Shown here piece after piece: positions 44,827 to 53,403 of a stretch of 64,000 nucleotides of DNA (position 1 is the first letter of the stretch; each line of letters opens with the position of its first letter). The DNA is from Desulfomonile tiedjei. GTDB lineage: Bacteria; Desulfobacterota; Desulfomonilia; Desulfomonilales; Desulfomonilaceae. The notes beneath the pieces were generated by a model. It saw only the letters and a program-made list of their open reading frames with translations. It was not told the DNA's origin and searched no databases. The translations under genes were made by a program, and so were the position numbers. The stretch spans positions 62,001 through 126,000 of the forward strand of contig JACRDF010000031.1 of the NCBI GenBank assembly GCA_016212925.1. Direction: 5' to 3'.

Positions 44827-46734
44827 ATGCCGGTAATAGGTATAGACGCCCCAGGCAAAGAAGTGCTGCTCATGGGAAATGAGGCCATTGCGCGCGGGGC
44901 CCTCGAAGCGGGTCTGAGCGTTGCCGCCGCCTACCCGGGCAATCCTTCCTCCGAGATCATAGGGTCCCTGGCCGAAGTGGCCGCTCAAATGGGCATTTAC
45001 GTTGAGTGGTCAATCAACGAGAAAGTGGCCCTGGAGGTCGCGGCAGCGGCCGCGACGTCGGGGTTGAACGCAATCGTGGCCATGAAGCAGAACGGTCTCA
45101 ACGTGGCCTCGGATTTCTTGTTGAACCTGAACATGACCGGCATACGGGGTGGGCTTGTGCTGGTTGTCTGTGACGACCCGTCAGGCATATCAAGCACGAA
45201 TGAAGAGGATTCGAGGATTTACGCCAAATTGGCCGATCTTCCCCTGATGGAGCCGGCCACGTTCCACGAAGCCAAGGACATGGTGCGCCATGCTTTCGAG
45301 CTTTCCAGAAAGATCGGCAATGTCTGCCTTGTCAGGAGCGTGACCCGGATTTCACATGCGCGGGGAAACGTTGTATTAGGCCCCCTGCACAAGGAAAAAC
45401 CCGTTCCTTACTTTGACACCAGCCGCCCGCTTTCCGCTCTGCCGGCCGCGGTAACCCATCCGGTGGCACATGAAAGGCTGAGGCAAGCTCAGGAGGATTT
45501 TGAGGACTCTCCATTCAACAAGTACCGTGGACCTAATTCTCCGGAATTGCTAATTATTACTTGCGGGGCCGGATGGCTTTTCGCAAACGAGGCCGTGGAG
45601 ATCCTTGGCCTGGAAGCCCGCATCGGCCTCCTAAAAATAGGGACGACCTGGCCTTTGCCGGAGAGACTGATTCTGAGCCATCTTGGGTCGGCATCCAAGG
45701 TCCTGTTTCTCGAAGAGGTGGACCCGGTATTAGAGAACAACGTCAAGTCTCTCTATGCCGACCACAACTTGGACCTGCCCAGGATTGATTTTCTCGGCAA
45801 GAAATCCGGTACAGTCCCTGACCAGGGGGAATTGAGCCCGGGACTTGTGCTGTCCATTCTCTCCGGCCTCACAGGCGCCGTTGCGCCCGGTGTTGCCCCA
45901 AAGTACCAGGCAACCGCCGAGGAGGTCCTCAACAACTTCTGCCCCGCGAGGTCTCTGGCGTTCTGTCCCGGATGCCCACACCGCGCGTCCTATTGGGCCA
46001 TCAAGACCGCTTTAGCACTGGATGGACGGGATGGGGTGCTCTTCGGAGACATAGGCTGTTACGGGTTGGGATTCATGCCTACCGGCTTTAGTCAGGCCAA
46101 GACGCTTCACGCTATGGGCTCGGGGATAGGTATGGCGTCGGGGTTCGGGATTTTGAACAGACTCGGAGCCACTCAGCCCGCTCTCACCGTGTGCGGAGAT
46201 TCCACCTTCTATCACGCGGCGATTCCTGCTCTTATCAACGCCTTACATCATAAAGCCAACTGCTTGATGATCGTCCTGGACAACAGTGCAACTGCCATGA
46301 CCGGTTTCCAACCGCATCCGGGCAGCGCTGCCGACGCGATGGGCTCTCCCGCGCCCGTTATTGACATAGAACAGGTTTGCTCAGGCCTCGGGGCCGAACC
46401 GGTTGTGCTCGATCCCTTCCAAGTGCAGGAAACGGTCACGACGGTCTACGATCTGCTACAGCGTGACGGTACCAACATTCTGATCCTGCGACAACCGTGC
46501 GCTTTAGTTCGAGCAAAGAAAGGAGCCCGCCGGTACAAGGTTACCGTTGACCCGGCCAAGTGCATGGGAGAGGACTGTGGCTGCAATCGGCTGTGCACGA
46601 GGGTCTTCAGGTGCCCCGGCCTTAACTGGGACCGGGACCTTAAGAAGACCAACATAGATGAGGCCATTTGCGCGGGATGCGGCGTTTGCGCGGATATTTG
46701 CCCTGCTCACGCGATTGTGAAAGGTAACGATTGA
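44827..46734 (+). CDS. iorA: Indolepyruvate ferredoxin oxidoreductase, alpha subunit
   Basis: 635 residues. Pyrimidine-binding domain at about 15-180 (AAYPGNPSSEI, AIVAMKQNGLNVASDF), a middle transketolase-C-like domain, then the TPP-binding domain (about 370-560) with CPGCPHRASYWAI, FGDIGCYGLGFM and GDSTFYHAA. The C-terminus has cysteines for two [4Fe-4S] clusters (KCMGEDCGCNRLC ... CAGCGVCADIC). Oxidises aryl pyruvates to aryl-acetyl-CoA with ferredoxin, or the reverse, in anaerobes. iorB follows. Confidence 0.95.
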   Translation: MPVIGIDAPGKEVLLMGNEAIARGALEAGLSVAAAYPGNPSSEIIGSLAEVAAQMGIYVEWSINEKVALEVAAAAATSGLNAIVAMKQNGLNVASDFLLNLNMTGIRGGLVLVVCDDPSGISSTNEEDSRIYAKLADLPLMEPATFHEAKDMVRHAFELSRKIGNVCLVRSVTRISHARGNVVLGPLHKEKPVPYFDTSRPLSALPAAVTHPVAHERLRQAQEDFEDSPFNKYRGPNSPELLIITCGAGWLFANEAVEILGLEARIGLLKIGTTWPLPERLILSHLGSASKVLFLEEVDPVLENNVKSLYADHNLDLPRIDFLGKKSGTVPDQGELSPGLVLSILSGLTGAVAPGVAPKYQATAEEVLNNFCPARSLAFCPGCPHRASYWAIKTALALDGRDGVLFGDIGCYGLGFMPTGFSQAKTLHAMGSGIGMASGFGILNRLGATQPALTVCGDSTFYHAAIPALINALHHKANCLMIVLDNSATAMTGFQPHPGSAADAMGSPAPVIDIEQVCSGLGAEPVVLDPFQVQETVTTVYDLLQRDGTNILILRQPCALVRAKKGARRYKVTVDPAKCMGEDCGCNRLCTRVFRCPGLNWDRDLKKTNIDEAICAGCGVCADICPAHAIVKGND

Positions 46735-46777
46735 GCGGGACAACTCGAACCGGTCGGAATCACGATGGGGGAGGCTT

Positions 46778-46802
46778 GGAGGGGGAGATGGTCTCCCCCT
46801 CC
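46778..46802. repeat. Hairpin between iorA and iorB
   Basis: GGAGGGGGAGA, loop TGG, TCTCCCCCTCC: 11-bp perfect stem without a T-run in the 131-base spacer. May lower iorB expression or protect mRNA ends. Confidence 0.55.
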
Positions 46803-46865
46803 ATCCTCACCGGGCGCAGAGCCGCCTCAAGCCCGGTGAACCAATGGTAAAAGAGGTGGTATGAA

Positions 46866-47483
46866 ATGGACAAAGATCCTTACAACATAGTGGTTACCGG
46901 AGTCGGGGGTCAAGGAAACGTCCTTGCCTCTCTGCTCTTGGGAGCAATGCTCGTAGAGCAAGGATACAAAGTCACCATAGGCGAGACTTATGGTGCATCG
47001 CAGCGAGGCGGTTCGGTAATGAGCCACCTGCGGGTGTCCCGCTCACGTCAGTACGGGCCTTTGATTCCACCGGGATTGGCCGATCTGGTCATAGCTCTGG
47101 AACCGAGCGAAGCCGCGCGTGTCCTCGCTCAATTCGGCAATCCGAACGCGGTTTCCGTGGTCAACACCAGGCCGGTTCATCCCGTCGATGTCATCAGCGG
47201 CGAACTCCCCTACCCTGCCATGAACGACCTGCTGGACGCGGTCGAGTCCCTCAGTGCGAGAGTGTATTTGGTACAAGCCACTGAAAAGGCCCTGGAACTG
47301 GGCAACCCCATACTCGCCAACGTCATATTGATAGGGGCTGTGGCAGGAGCGGGACTGCTGCCGATTACAGCCGAGGACCTCGATAAGGCTGTCACCCAAT
47401 ACATGTCGGCCGACAAAGTGGAACTGAATAGGAAGGCATTTATCCTTGGAATGGAAATGACCGGCCCTGTTCCGCTCCAGTAG
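46866..47483 (+). CDS. iorB: Indolepyruvate ferredoxin oxidoreductase, beta subunit
   Basis: 205 residues, normal IorB size. The gamma-type domain of 2-oxoacid oxidoreductases: NIVVTGVGGQGNVLASLLLG at the start, ETYGASQRGGSVMSHLRVS in the middle. Partner of IorA at 44827-46734. An in-phase hairpin separates the two genes. Confidence 0.93.
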   Translation: MDKDPYNIVVTGVGGQGNVLASLLLGAMLVEQGYKVTIGETYGASQRGGSVMSHLRVSRSRQYGPLIPPGLADLVIALEPSEAARVLAQFGNPNAVSVVNTRPVHPVDVISGELPYPAMNDLLDAVESLSARVYLVQATEKALELGNPILANVILIGAVAGAGLLPITAEDLDKAVTQYMSADKVELNRKAFILGMEMTGPVPLQ

Positions 47484-47523
47484 GAACACCGGCCCGCGGC
47501 GCTTGCGTGTAATGGAAGCGACC

Positions 47524-48060
47524 ATGGAAAGATATAAGCAGCCTGAATTGCTCAGGGACGAAAAAACTCCTTTGCGCCGACGGGCCGCCGAAGAGGAACT
47601 ACGCGGGCCCGAGAAGTTCGCGCAAGATACCGAACGGGCTGCCCGAACCAGGGAGATAATCGAAGCTCACCTTAAAGACCGCGCTCAAACAACTTGGCGA
47701 CGAAAATGGACCGGCCGCGGGCTGATCGTGGTAGGAGCGATGACCGTCATGAGTTCGTGCCCGCTTTACGCCTTTGCCCTCATCGGCCCTGAGACCATAA
47801 TGGCAGGACTGGCGATGATTGCGGGCGGTTCCGCGTTGCTGGCATGGCGCCCAAGGCTGAAAGACACCAATGAGGCCATGGTAGTTGCCATGCGCTACGG
47901 CAACTGCCTTACTGTGCCCCGTCTTGCCCTGGAACTGAACGTCTCCTTCGAGCGTGCGGAGCAGATAATCCAAGAATTGGTTCGCAACGGAATTGCCGAA
48001 ATAGACATGGACCACAGGGACCCCGACCACACGATCGTGTACCGAATTAGAGGTTTGTGA
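47524..48060 (+). CDS. Membrane protein with C-terminal winged-helix-like domain
   Basis: About 178 residues from the ATG at 47524 with GGAAG just upstream; in-frame starts at 47512 and 47503 exist. Charged N-terminus (about 1-65), two membrane helices (about 68-90 and 95-115), and a winged-helix-like C-terminus (about 130-178) with AMRYGNCLTVPRLALELNVS and AEQIIQELVRNGIAEID. Such 'anchored wHTH' proteins could be membrane-bound regulators. Directly after iorB, 40 bases on. Not recognised further. Confidence 0.65.
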   Translation: MERYKQPELLRDEKTPLRRRAAEEELRGPEKFAQDTERAARTREIIEAHLKDRAQTTWRRKWTGRGLIVVGAMTVMSSCPLYAFALIGPETIMAGLAMIAGGSALLAWRPRLKDTNEAMVVAMRYGNCLTVPRLALELNVSFERAEQIIQELVRNGIAEIDMDHRDPDHTIVYRIRGL

Positions 48061-48066
48061 GAGATT

Positions 48067-48108
48067 GTGGGGCAGGCTGGAATCCCGCGTTCCGCGGGAC
48101 TGCCCCAC
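48067..48108. repeat. Palindromic repeat related to 27320
   Basis: GTGGGGCAG, seven extra bases, TCCCGCG, loop TTC, CGCGGGA, CTGCCCCAC. Same arms as 27320-27350 with a GCTGGAA bulge. Lies just behind the stop of the 47524 gene and could also act in termination, although no T-run follows. Confidence 0.6.
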
Positions 48109-48165
48109 AAAGACATTCAGCCCCTCCCAAAAGATTGGCAGCTTGACTCTTGGGTCCAAAATTGG

Positions 48166-48194
48166 TTGACAGTCCCTGCCCTGCCCACTATTAT
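48166..48194 (+). promoter_or_regulatory. Sigma-70 promoter of tRNA-Phe
   Basis: TTGACA, 17 bases, TATTAT. Start expected near 48201, nine bases before the mature tRNA. Confidence 0.8.
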
Positions 48195-48209
48195 GTCCTT
48201 CGTACATGC

Positions 48210-48285
<76 letters not shown>

Positions 48286-48297
48286 CTAAAAGCAAAG

Positions 48298-48341
48298 AAT
48301 CCCGCCTTGTCGTTCACGTCGGCAAGGCGGGATTTCTTTTT
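48298..48341 (+). terminator. Intrinsic terminator of tRNA-Phe
   Basis: AATCCCGCCTTG and CAAGGCGGGATT form a 12-bp stem with a 13-base loop, followed by TCTTTTT. Confidence 0.88.
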
Positions 48342-48445
48342 CAGGGTGATCATAATGCGCCCCACTGCTGTCGTAGTTATAGTACATGGCAAGGCCGCCG
48401 GATATTTCCGGTAAGCAAGCCCAGGACACACGGAGGACGTTAGCC

Positions 48446-49900
48446 ATGACGGAGGAAACGGATAATGAAATTGCGAAGAACAGCAGGACGCCGGCTCACA
48501 CAAATCTAGATTCGAGCGCTCTCCGGAAAAGCATCACGGGCCAAGTCTTGACCGCATCTGATGCCGATTTCGAGAAAATTGCTCTTGATGTTTGGAATAA
48601 ATATGAACCGATGAAGCGTCGGCCTCAATTGATTGTTCGTGTGGCTGACGAACAAGACGTGGTTACGGCGGTTAAGTTCGCCCAGGCCAACAAACTGAAA
48701 GTCACAGTGCGCGGCGGTGGACACACGTGGTGCAATCCTTCGCTGCGCAACAGCGGCATGATGATCGATCTGACAAATCTTGATCAAGTCATTTCCATAG
48801 ATGCAGAAGCCCATAAGGCTGTGGTGCAACCAATCATCAGCAATCGGGAAATCCAAGCTCACCTCAATGCCCGGAACCTATCCTACCCCACTGGGCATTG
48901 CCCGCCCGTCAAGGTGAGTGGTTATCTGCTCAGCGGAGGAATGTCCTGGAATCAAGGTGTATGGGGACCCGGAATTGGTAGCGTAGAGGCAGTTGAGTTA
49001 GTCACTCCGGATGGAGACCTAATTACTGCCGACAAAGACCAGAACACCGATTACTATTGGGCCGCGCGTGGGGCCGGATCGACCTTCTTTGGGGTCGTGA
49101 CCCGCTACCACCTCAAACTCTATGAATTACCCAAAGCGATAGCATTCAGCTCTTATTATTACCCAATCGGCGAAGTCGGCACTGTCGCCCGTTGGCTTGA
49201 ATCCATAGCAAGCAAATTGACCCCCAACATCGAATTGAGTCTATTCATGCTAAGCGCCCCGCCGGAGCTTGCGGAAAGGGGCAAGATACCTGCAGGCAAG
49301 GTTTGCATGGTGACAGCAACGATCTTTGCCGATTCAATGGAAGAGGCCGAGTCATCGCTCAAACCGCTCGATGATTGCCCGATCATTTCAAAGTGTCTTT
49401 CCAAGACGATCGCAAAGCCTTGCAACTTTGAGGCCTTATTCGATGCATCCGGAGATCTGTGGCCCGCCGATCACCGTAACCACGTTGAAGCAATGTTTTC
49501 CAACTCCAAATTAGCAGATGTGTTCAATGCGGTCCGGGACCATTTTTTGAAAACGCCGTCACCAACCACTCTTATCATGTTTGCAATTTATACCGGGCCC
49601 AACATTCCGGCTCCACTTCCCGATGCTGCATTCTCAATGAGCGCCCGTTATTACGGCGGACCGTGGACGATGTGGACGAGAGCGGAGGACGACGAAGCCA
49701 ACACGCAATGGCACAAGAGATGTCTGCAGCTGCTTAAGCCGTTTGTCGCCGGGCATTACATCGGTGAAACGGACACAGTCACGTATCCACATCACGTTCA
49801 GGAATCGTACACCAAAAGTAATTGGAAACGCCTTCAAGATCTGCGGAAGAAATATGATCCGGATGGAATGTTCTTCAATTATTTCGATGGATTGAGCTGA
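48446..49900 (+). CDS. BBE-type FAD-linked oxidase with two covalent FAD sites
   Basis: 484 residues from the ATG at 48446 (GGAGG upstream). PCMH FAD-binding domain (about 55-235) with VRGGGHTWCNP (His93) and GHCPPVKVSGYLLSGG (Cys152), the two residues that tether FAD in berberine-bridge-type enzymes. A substrate domain (about 240-440) and the BBE C-terminal element (YDPDGMFFNYFDGL). Oxidises alcohols, sugars or amines using oxygen or another acceptor; substrate unknown. Unusual in a strict anaerobe, consistent with acquired DNA. First gene after the tRNA. Confidence 0.88.
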   Translation: MTEETDNEIAKNSRTPAHTNLDSSALRKSITGQVLTASDADFEKIALDVWNKYEPMKRRPQLIVRVADEQDVVTAVKFAQANKLKVTVRGGGHTWCNPSLRNSGMMIDLTNLDQVISIDAEAHKAVVQPIISNREIQAHLNARNLSYPTGHCPPVKVSGYLLSGGMSWNQGVWGPGIGSVEAVELVTPDGDLITADKDQNTDYYWAARGAGSTFFGVVTRYHLKLYELPKAIAFSSYYYPIGEVGTVARWLESIASKLTPNIELSLFMLSAPPELAERGKIPAGKVCMVTATIFADSMEEAESSLKPLDDCPIISKCLSKTIAKPCNFEALFDASGDLWPADHRNHVEAMFSNSKLADVFNAVRDHFLKTPSPTTLIMFAIYTGPNIPAPLPDAAFSMSARYYGGPWTMWTRAEDDEANTQWHKRCLQLLKPFVAGHYIGETDTVTYPHHVQESYTKSNWKRLQDLRKKYDPDGMFFNYFDGLS

Positions 49901-50324
49901 GGGCAGATGGGAACCTTAATTGGTGTTCATTGTCTTACTTTTTCATGCGGCAAATTATGACACTGAAAACCTGCTCCAGCACAGGCCAAGGTACAGAAAG
50001 AAAATTGTTAGTTCCAAAGTAAAGGCTTAGGTACAAAATTTTGCATTAGACGCCATCATGCGGCTCCTGTCGGCATTTCACGTCCGGGGAGTCAAGGAGT
50101 CAAACAGAGATATAGGCGGACGGGGGAGTTGTTGAGACAGAACCCTGTCGGAACCGACTAGCCTGAACTCTGTTAGACCATCAATTTCCTGCATGAGATA
50201 GTGAGAAACAGTATGGTAAAGGTGGATCATGGCCGGCGCACCTCTCTCTGGTCGTCCAAGAACCATCTCTGTCACACAACGAAGTGCATCCCAGCGCAAT
50301 CTTGTTTTGAGAGGAGGAACCGTC
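49901..50324. other. Intergenic region in cassette 1
   Basis: 424 bases, visibly A/T-richer than the following genes, without a supported gene. A GAGGAGG ribosome site near 50310 belongs to guaD. No terminator or promoter of good quality was found. Confidence 0.5.
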
Positions 50325-51746
50325 ATGGCCGATGCTAGGTGTGCGATCCGAGGAACGTTCTTCGACTTCATCGACGACCCGTGGAAGAACATAGGGCACG
50401 AGCAGGACGCTGCACGCTTTATCCGAGATGGACTGCTCGTCGTCAAGGATGGAGTCGTCGAGGATTTTGGTACATTCGCCGACGTCTCGCGGCGCCATCC
50501 CGACGTCCCCGTCACCCACCTGCAAAATCGGCTCATCCTTCCTGGATTCATAGACGGACACATTCACTTTCCGCAAGTGCGCGTCCTCGGGGCGTACGGC
50601 AACCAACTTCTGGATTGGCTGCAAACCTGGATTTTTCCCGAAGAACTGAAGTACCGCGACCGCGACTACGCGCGCACCGCCGCAGGGCACTTCTTCGACG
50701 CTATGCTCGCAGGCGGCACGACGACGTGCCTGGCGTTCACCACCAGCAGCCCGGTCTCGACCGAGGAGTTCTTCGACGAGGCGACTCGGCGCAACATGCG
50801 CGTGATCGCGGGCCTGACCGGCATCGACCGTTTTGCACCCGACGACTTCGTCATCACACCGGATGAATTTTACCGCGAGTCCCAGCGCCTGATCGACCGC
50901 TATCACCGCAAGGGCCGCAACCTCTACGCCATCACCCCGCGCTTCGCTGTGGGCTGTACAGGAGAGATGATGGAGCGCTGCCGGCAGTTGAAGCAGGAGC
51001 ACAAAGACTGCTGGGTCAATACGCACATCTCCGAGAACCCGTCTGAAATTCGTACAGCGCACTACCACTTCCCCGGTTGCGACGACTACACGCACGTCCA
51101 CGAAAAACACGGGCTGCTGGGACCGAAGTTCGTTGCCGGCCACGGGGTCTGGCTCTCCAATGACGAATTTCGCCGCTTCTCTAAGGCGGGTGCGGCGATT
51201 GCTTTCTGCCCGCTGTCGAACCTGTTCCTCGGCAGCGGGCTCTTCCGCCTGGGCCGTGCCACAGACCCTGACTACCCCGTCCGCATCGCCGTGGGTTGCG
51301 ACATGGGTGGCGGCAACGCATTCACCATCGTTCGCGTGCTCGAAGAGGCTTACAAGGTAGGCATGTGCAACAACACCATGCTCGACGGTTCCGTTAACCC
51401 GCGCGAGCAGGACCTGGCCGAGGCCGAGCGCAACAAACTATCGCCCTATCGAGCGTTTTACCTTGCCACCCTCGGCGGCGCCCGCGCCCTGTACCTCGAC
51501 GACATGCTGGGCAATTTCGACAAGGGCAAGGAGGCCGATTTCGTCGCCATCGACTGGAACGCGGGTCAGCTCGCGATGCGCTGGCACCAGTCGCTCATCG
51601 TGGAAGGCGCCGGCCCGGAGACCATTGAGCAGGCGGCCCAGTTGCTGTTCGGCGTCATGACGGTCGGCGACGACCGCAACATCGACGAGACATGGGTCGC
51701 CGGAAAGCGCGCGTACAAGAAAGCCTCTGACCCAGCGCAAGCGTAG
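50325..51746 (+). CDS. guaD: Guanine deaminase
   Basis: 473 residues from the ATG at 50325, six or so bases after GAGGAGGAA; the frame is open 32 codons more. Amidohydrolase metal ligands: PGFIDGHIHFPQ, THISEN, GHGVWLS, and the DMGGG Asp (VGCDMGGGNAF). The long form of GuaD also shows ITPRFAVGCT and FCPLSNLFLGSG. Converts guanine to xanthine, which the Mo enzyme downstream can take to urate. Codons are strongly G/C-ending compared with the 48446 gene. Confidence 0.93.
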   Translation: MADARCAIRGTFFDFIDDPWKNIGHEQDAARFIRDGLLVVKDGVVEDFGTFADVSRRHPDVPVTHLQNRLILPGFIDGHIHFPQVRVLGAYGNQLLDWLQTWIFPEELKYRDRDYARTAAGHFFDAMLAGGTTTCLAFTTSSPVSTEEFFDEATRRNMRVIAGLTGIDRFAPDDFVITPDEFYRESQRLIDRYHRKGRNLYAITPRFAVGCTGEMMERCRQLKQEHKDCWVNTHISENPSEIRTAHYHFPGCDDYTHVHEKHGLLGPKFVAGHGVWLSNDEFRRFSKAGAAIAFCPLSNLFLGSGLFRLGRATDPDYPVRIAVGCDMGGGNAFTIVRVLEEAYKVGMCNNTMLDGSVNPREQDLAEAERNKLSPYRAFYLATLGGARALYLDDMLGNFDKGKEADFVAIDWNAGQLAMRWHQSLIVEGAGPETIEQAAQLLFGVMTVGDDRNIDETWVAGKRAYKKASDPAQA

Positions 51747-51827
51747 GGCCGCGGCCGCCGGACCGAGGCCCCAGCCTCTTTGCCGGCCGGAGCGCGGTCA
51801 AATTCCTCAAACATGAGGAGGTCAAGT

Positions 51828-52472
51828 TTGGAAGTGCATATATCAAGGGCCTCCGCGGTTGTGGTGCAACACGTCCCTGCTTCCATCGCGGACTGGTTCA
51901 TGGAATGGCAGCGCGGCGTCGCTGGTGCAGCTGAGGGGTTTGCGGGCTATCGCGGCACCGACGTCTACCCCCCGGGTGACAGCCGGCGAGACGAGTGGGT
52001 GGTGGTGATCCACTTCGACGATGAAAAGTCACTTCAGGGGTGGCTGAACTCGTCGGTTCGGGCGCAGTGGGTGGAGAAACTCCAAGCGCACGTCGGGGAC
52101 TTTGAGCTGAAGGCTCTGCCAGGGGGTTTCGGCGCTTGGTTTGCCGGACATGCCCAAGGCCCGGCGGCGCCGCCGCCCTCCTGGAAAATCGCCCTGACGG
52201 TGCTTCTCGGGCTATATCCTACCGTCATGTTGCTCACGCTCTTTCCGGGTCCTTACACGGAGCCTCTGGGACTGGCGTTGGCCATGCTGATCGGAAACAC
52301 CCTCAGCGTAGCCATTCTCCAGTGGGTCGTGATGCCGGTGCTGAACATCGTGCTCACCCCTTGGCTCAGGGCAAATTCTGAGAAGGAAAGGGCCATCTCG
52401 GTCGGTGGGCTTTTTCTGATCCTCCTCGTCTTGGCGGGCTTGGCCCTCCTGTTCCGCCAGGTGACGGGATAG
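51828..52472 (+). CDS. Membrane protein with antibiotic-biosynthesis-monooxygenase-like domain
   Basis: About 214 residues. The TTG at 51828 has AGGAGG six bases upstream; the ATG at 51813 would sit before it. ABM-like alpha-beta domain at about 5-100 (HVPASIADWFMEWQRGVAGAAEGFAGYRG, here split by me as two phrases HVPASIADWF and GFAGYRG). Three membrane helices follow at about 120-205. This ABM-plus-TM fusion is known as an uncharacterised family. Sits between guaD and the xanthine dehydrogenase genes. Confidence 0.75.
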   Translation: MEVHISRASAVVVQHVPASIADWFMEWQRGVAGAAEGFAGYRGTDVYPPGDSRRDEWVVVIHFDDEKSLQGWLNSSVRAQWVEKLQAHVGDFELKALPGGFGAWFAGHAQGPAAPPPSWKIALTVLLGLYPTVMLLTLFPGPYTEPLGLALAMLIGNTLSVAILQWVVMPVLNIVLTPWLRANSEKERAISVGGLFLILLVLAGLALLFRQVTG

Positions 52473-52514
52473 ACGAACTCAGAGCGACGCATCCATCATG
52501 ATGCCCAGTTGATC

Positions 52515-52541
52515 GCCGCCGCTATTCCGAATTAGCGGCGG
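52515..52541. repeat. 9-bp hairpin before the FAD subunit gene
   Basis: CCGCCGCTA, loop TTCCGAAT, TAGCGGCGG. No T-run. About 30 bases before the 52573 start; may be a leader structure or a weak terminator of the 51828 gene. Confidence 0.4.
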
Positions 52542-52572
52542 AGCGGCAGTTGCAAGTGAAAGGCGGTATAAC

Positions 52573-53403
52573 ATGGATCTCAACACGGTTTCTGAAGTGG
52601 CTCGTCCCTCGACCAGGGATGACATCCCCCACTGGTGCGACTCAGACGCCTGGCTGGCCGGCGGAACCTGGCTTTTCTCCGAACCGCAGCCCGCCGTGCG
52701 TCGGCTCATCGATCTGGAACAGCTTCGCTGGGAACCGCTGCAAGTCAGCGAGACAGGTCTCGCAATTGCCGCGACGTGCACGATCAGCCAGCTCTATGGC
52801 CTCTCTGCGCCTGGGGAGTGGAGCGCTGCGCCCCTGATCCGCCAGTGCTGCCGGTCGCTGCTGGCATCGTTCAAGATCTGGAACACTGCTAGCGTGGGCG
52901 GTAACATCTGCATGTCCCTGCCGGCCGGTGCGATGATCTCCCTGACTGCCGCTCTCGAAGGCGTTTGCACGATCTGGCCGCACGACGGGGGCGAGCGGTG
53001 CGTAGGGGTCGTGGATTTCGTCACCGGCGTTCAGCAGAACGTCCTAGGACCGGGGGATTTGCTCCGCAGCATCAACTTGCCGGCATCTGCCCTTCAGAAG
53101 CGAACCAGCTTTCGCCGAATGTCGCTGACGCACCTGGGCCGGTCCTCGGTGTTGCTCATCGGCGTCGTATGCCCGCTTGAAGGGAGTTTTGCGCTGACCG
53201 TCACCGCCGCCACAGTGCGACCAGTTCGGATCGAGTTCCCTGGGGTCCCGGCTGCCGATCAACTTCGAAGCAAGCTTCGCGAAGCGATCCCGGATGCTTT
53301 GTACCTGGATGACGTTCATGGGACCCCTGCGTACCGCAAACATATGACCTTCTATTTCGCCGAAGAAATCCGCAGTGAACTTTCGGCCGGGGGTGGCTCA
53401 TGA
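52573..53403 (+). CDS. Xanthine dehydrogenase-type FAD-binding subunit
   Basis: 276 residues. FAD-binding-5 domain (about 1-170): AWLAGGTWLF, IAATCTISQL, WNTASVGGNICMSLPAGAM. CO-dehydrogenase flavoprotein C-terminal domain follows (about 175-270). Passes electrons from the Fe-S clusters to FAD. The stop overlaps the next gene's ATG (ATGA), so synthesis is coupled. Confidence 0.88.
   Translation: MDLNTVSEVARPSTRDDIPHWCDSDAWLAGGTWLFSEPQPAVRRLIDLEQLRWEPLQVSETGLAIAATCTISQLYGLSAPGEWSAAPLIRQCCRSLLASFKIWNTASVGGNICMSLPAGAMISLTAALEGVCTIWPHDGGERCVGVVDFVTGVQQNVLGPGDLLRSINLPASALQKRTSFRRMSLTHLGRSSVLLIGVVCPLEGSFALTVTAATVRPVRIEFPGVPAADQLRSKLREAIPDALYLDDVHGTPAYRKHMTFYFAEEIRSELSAGGGS

Noticed and set aside
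50181-51143. 320-codon frame antisense to guaD
   Set aside because: G/C-rich codons in guaD leave the opposite strand open; no family match and no start signal.
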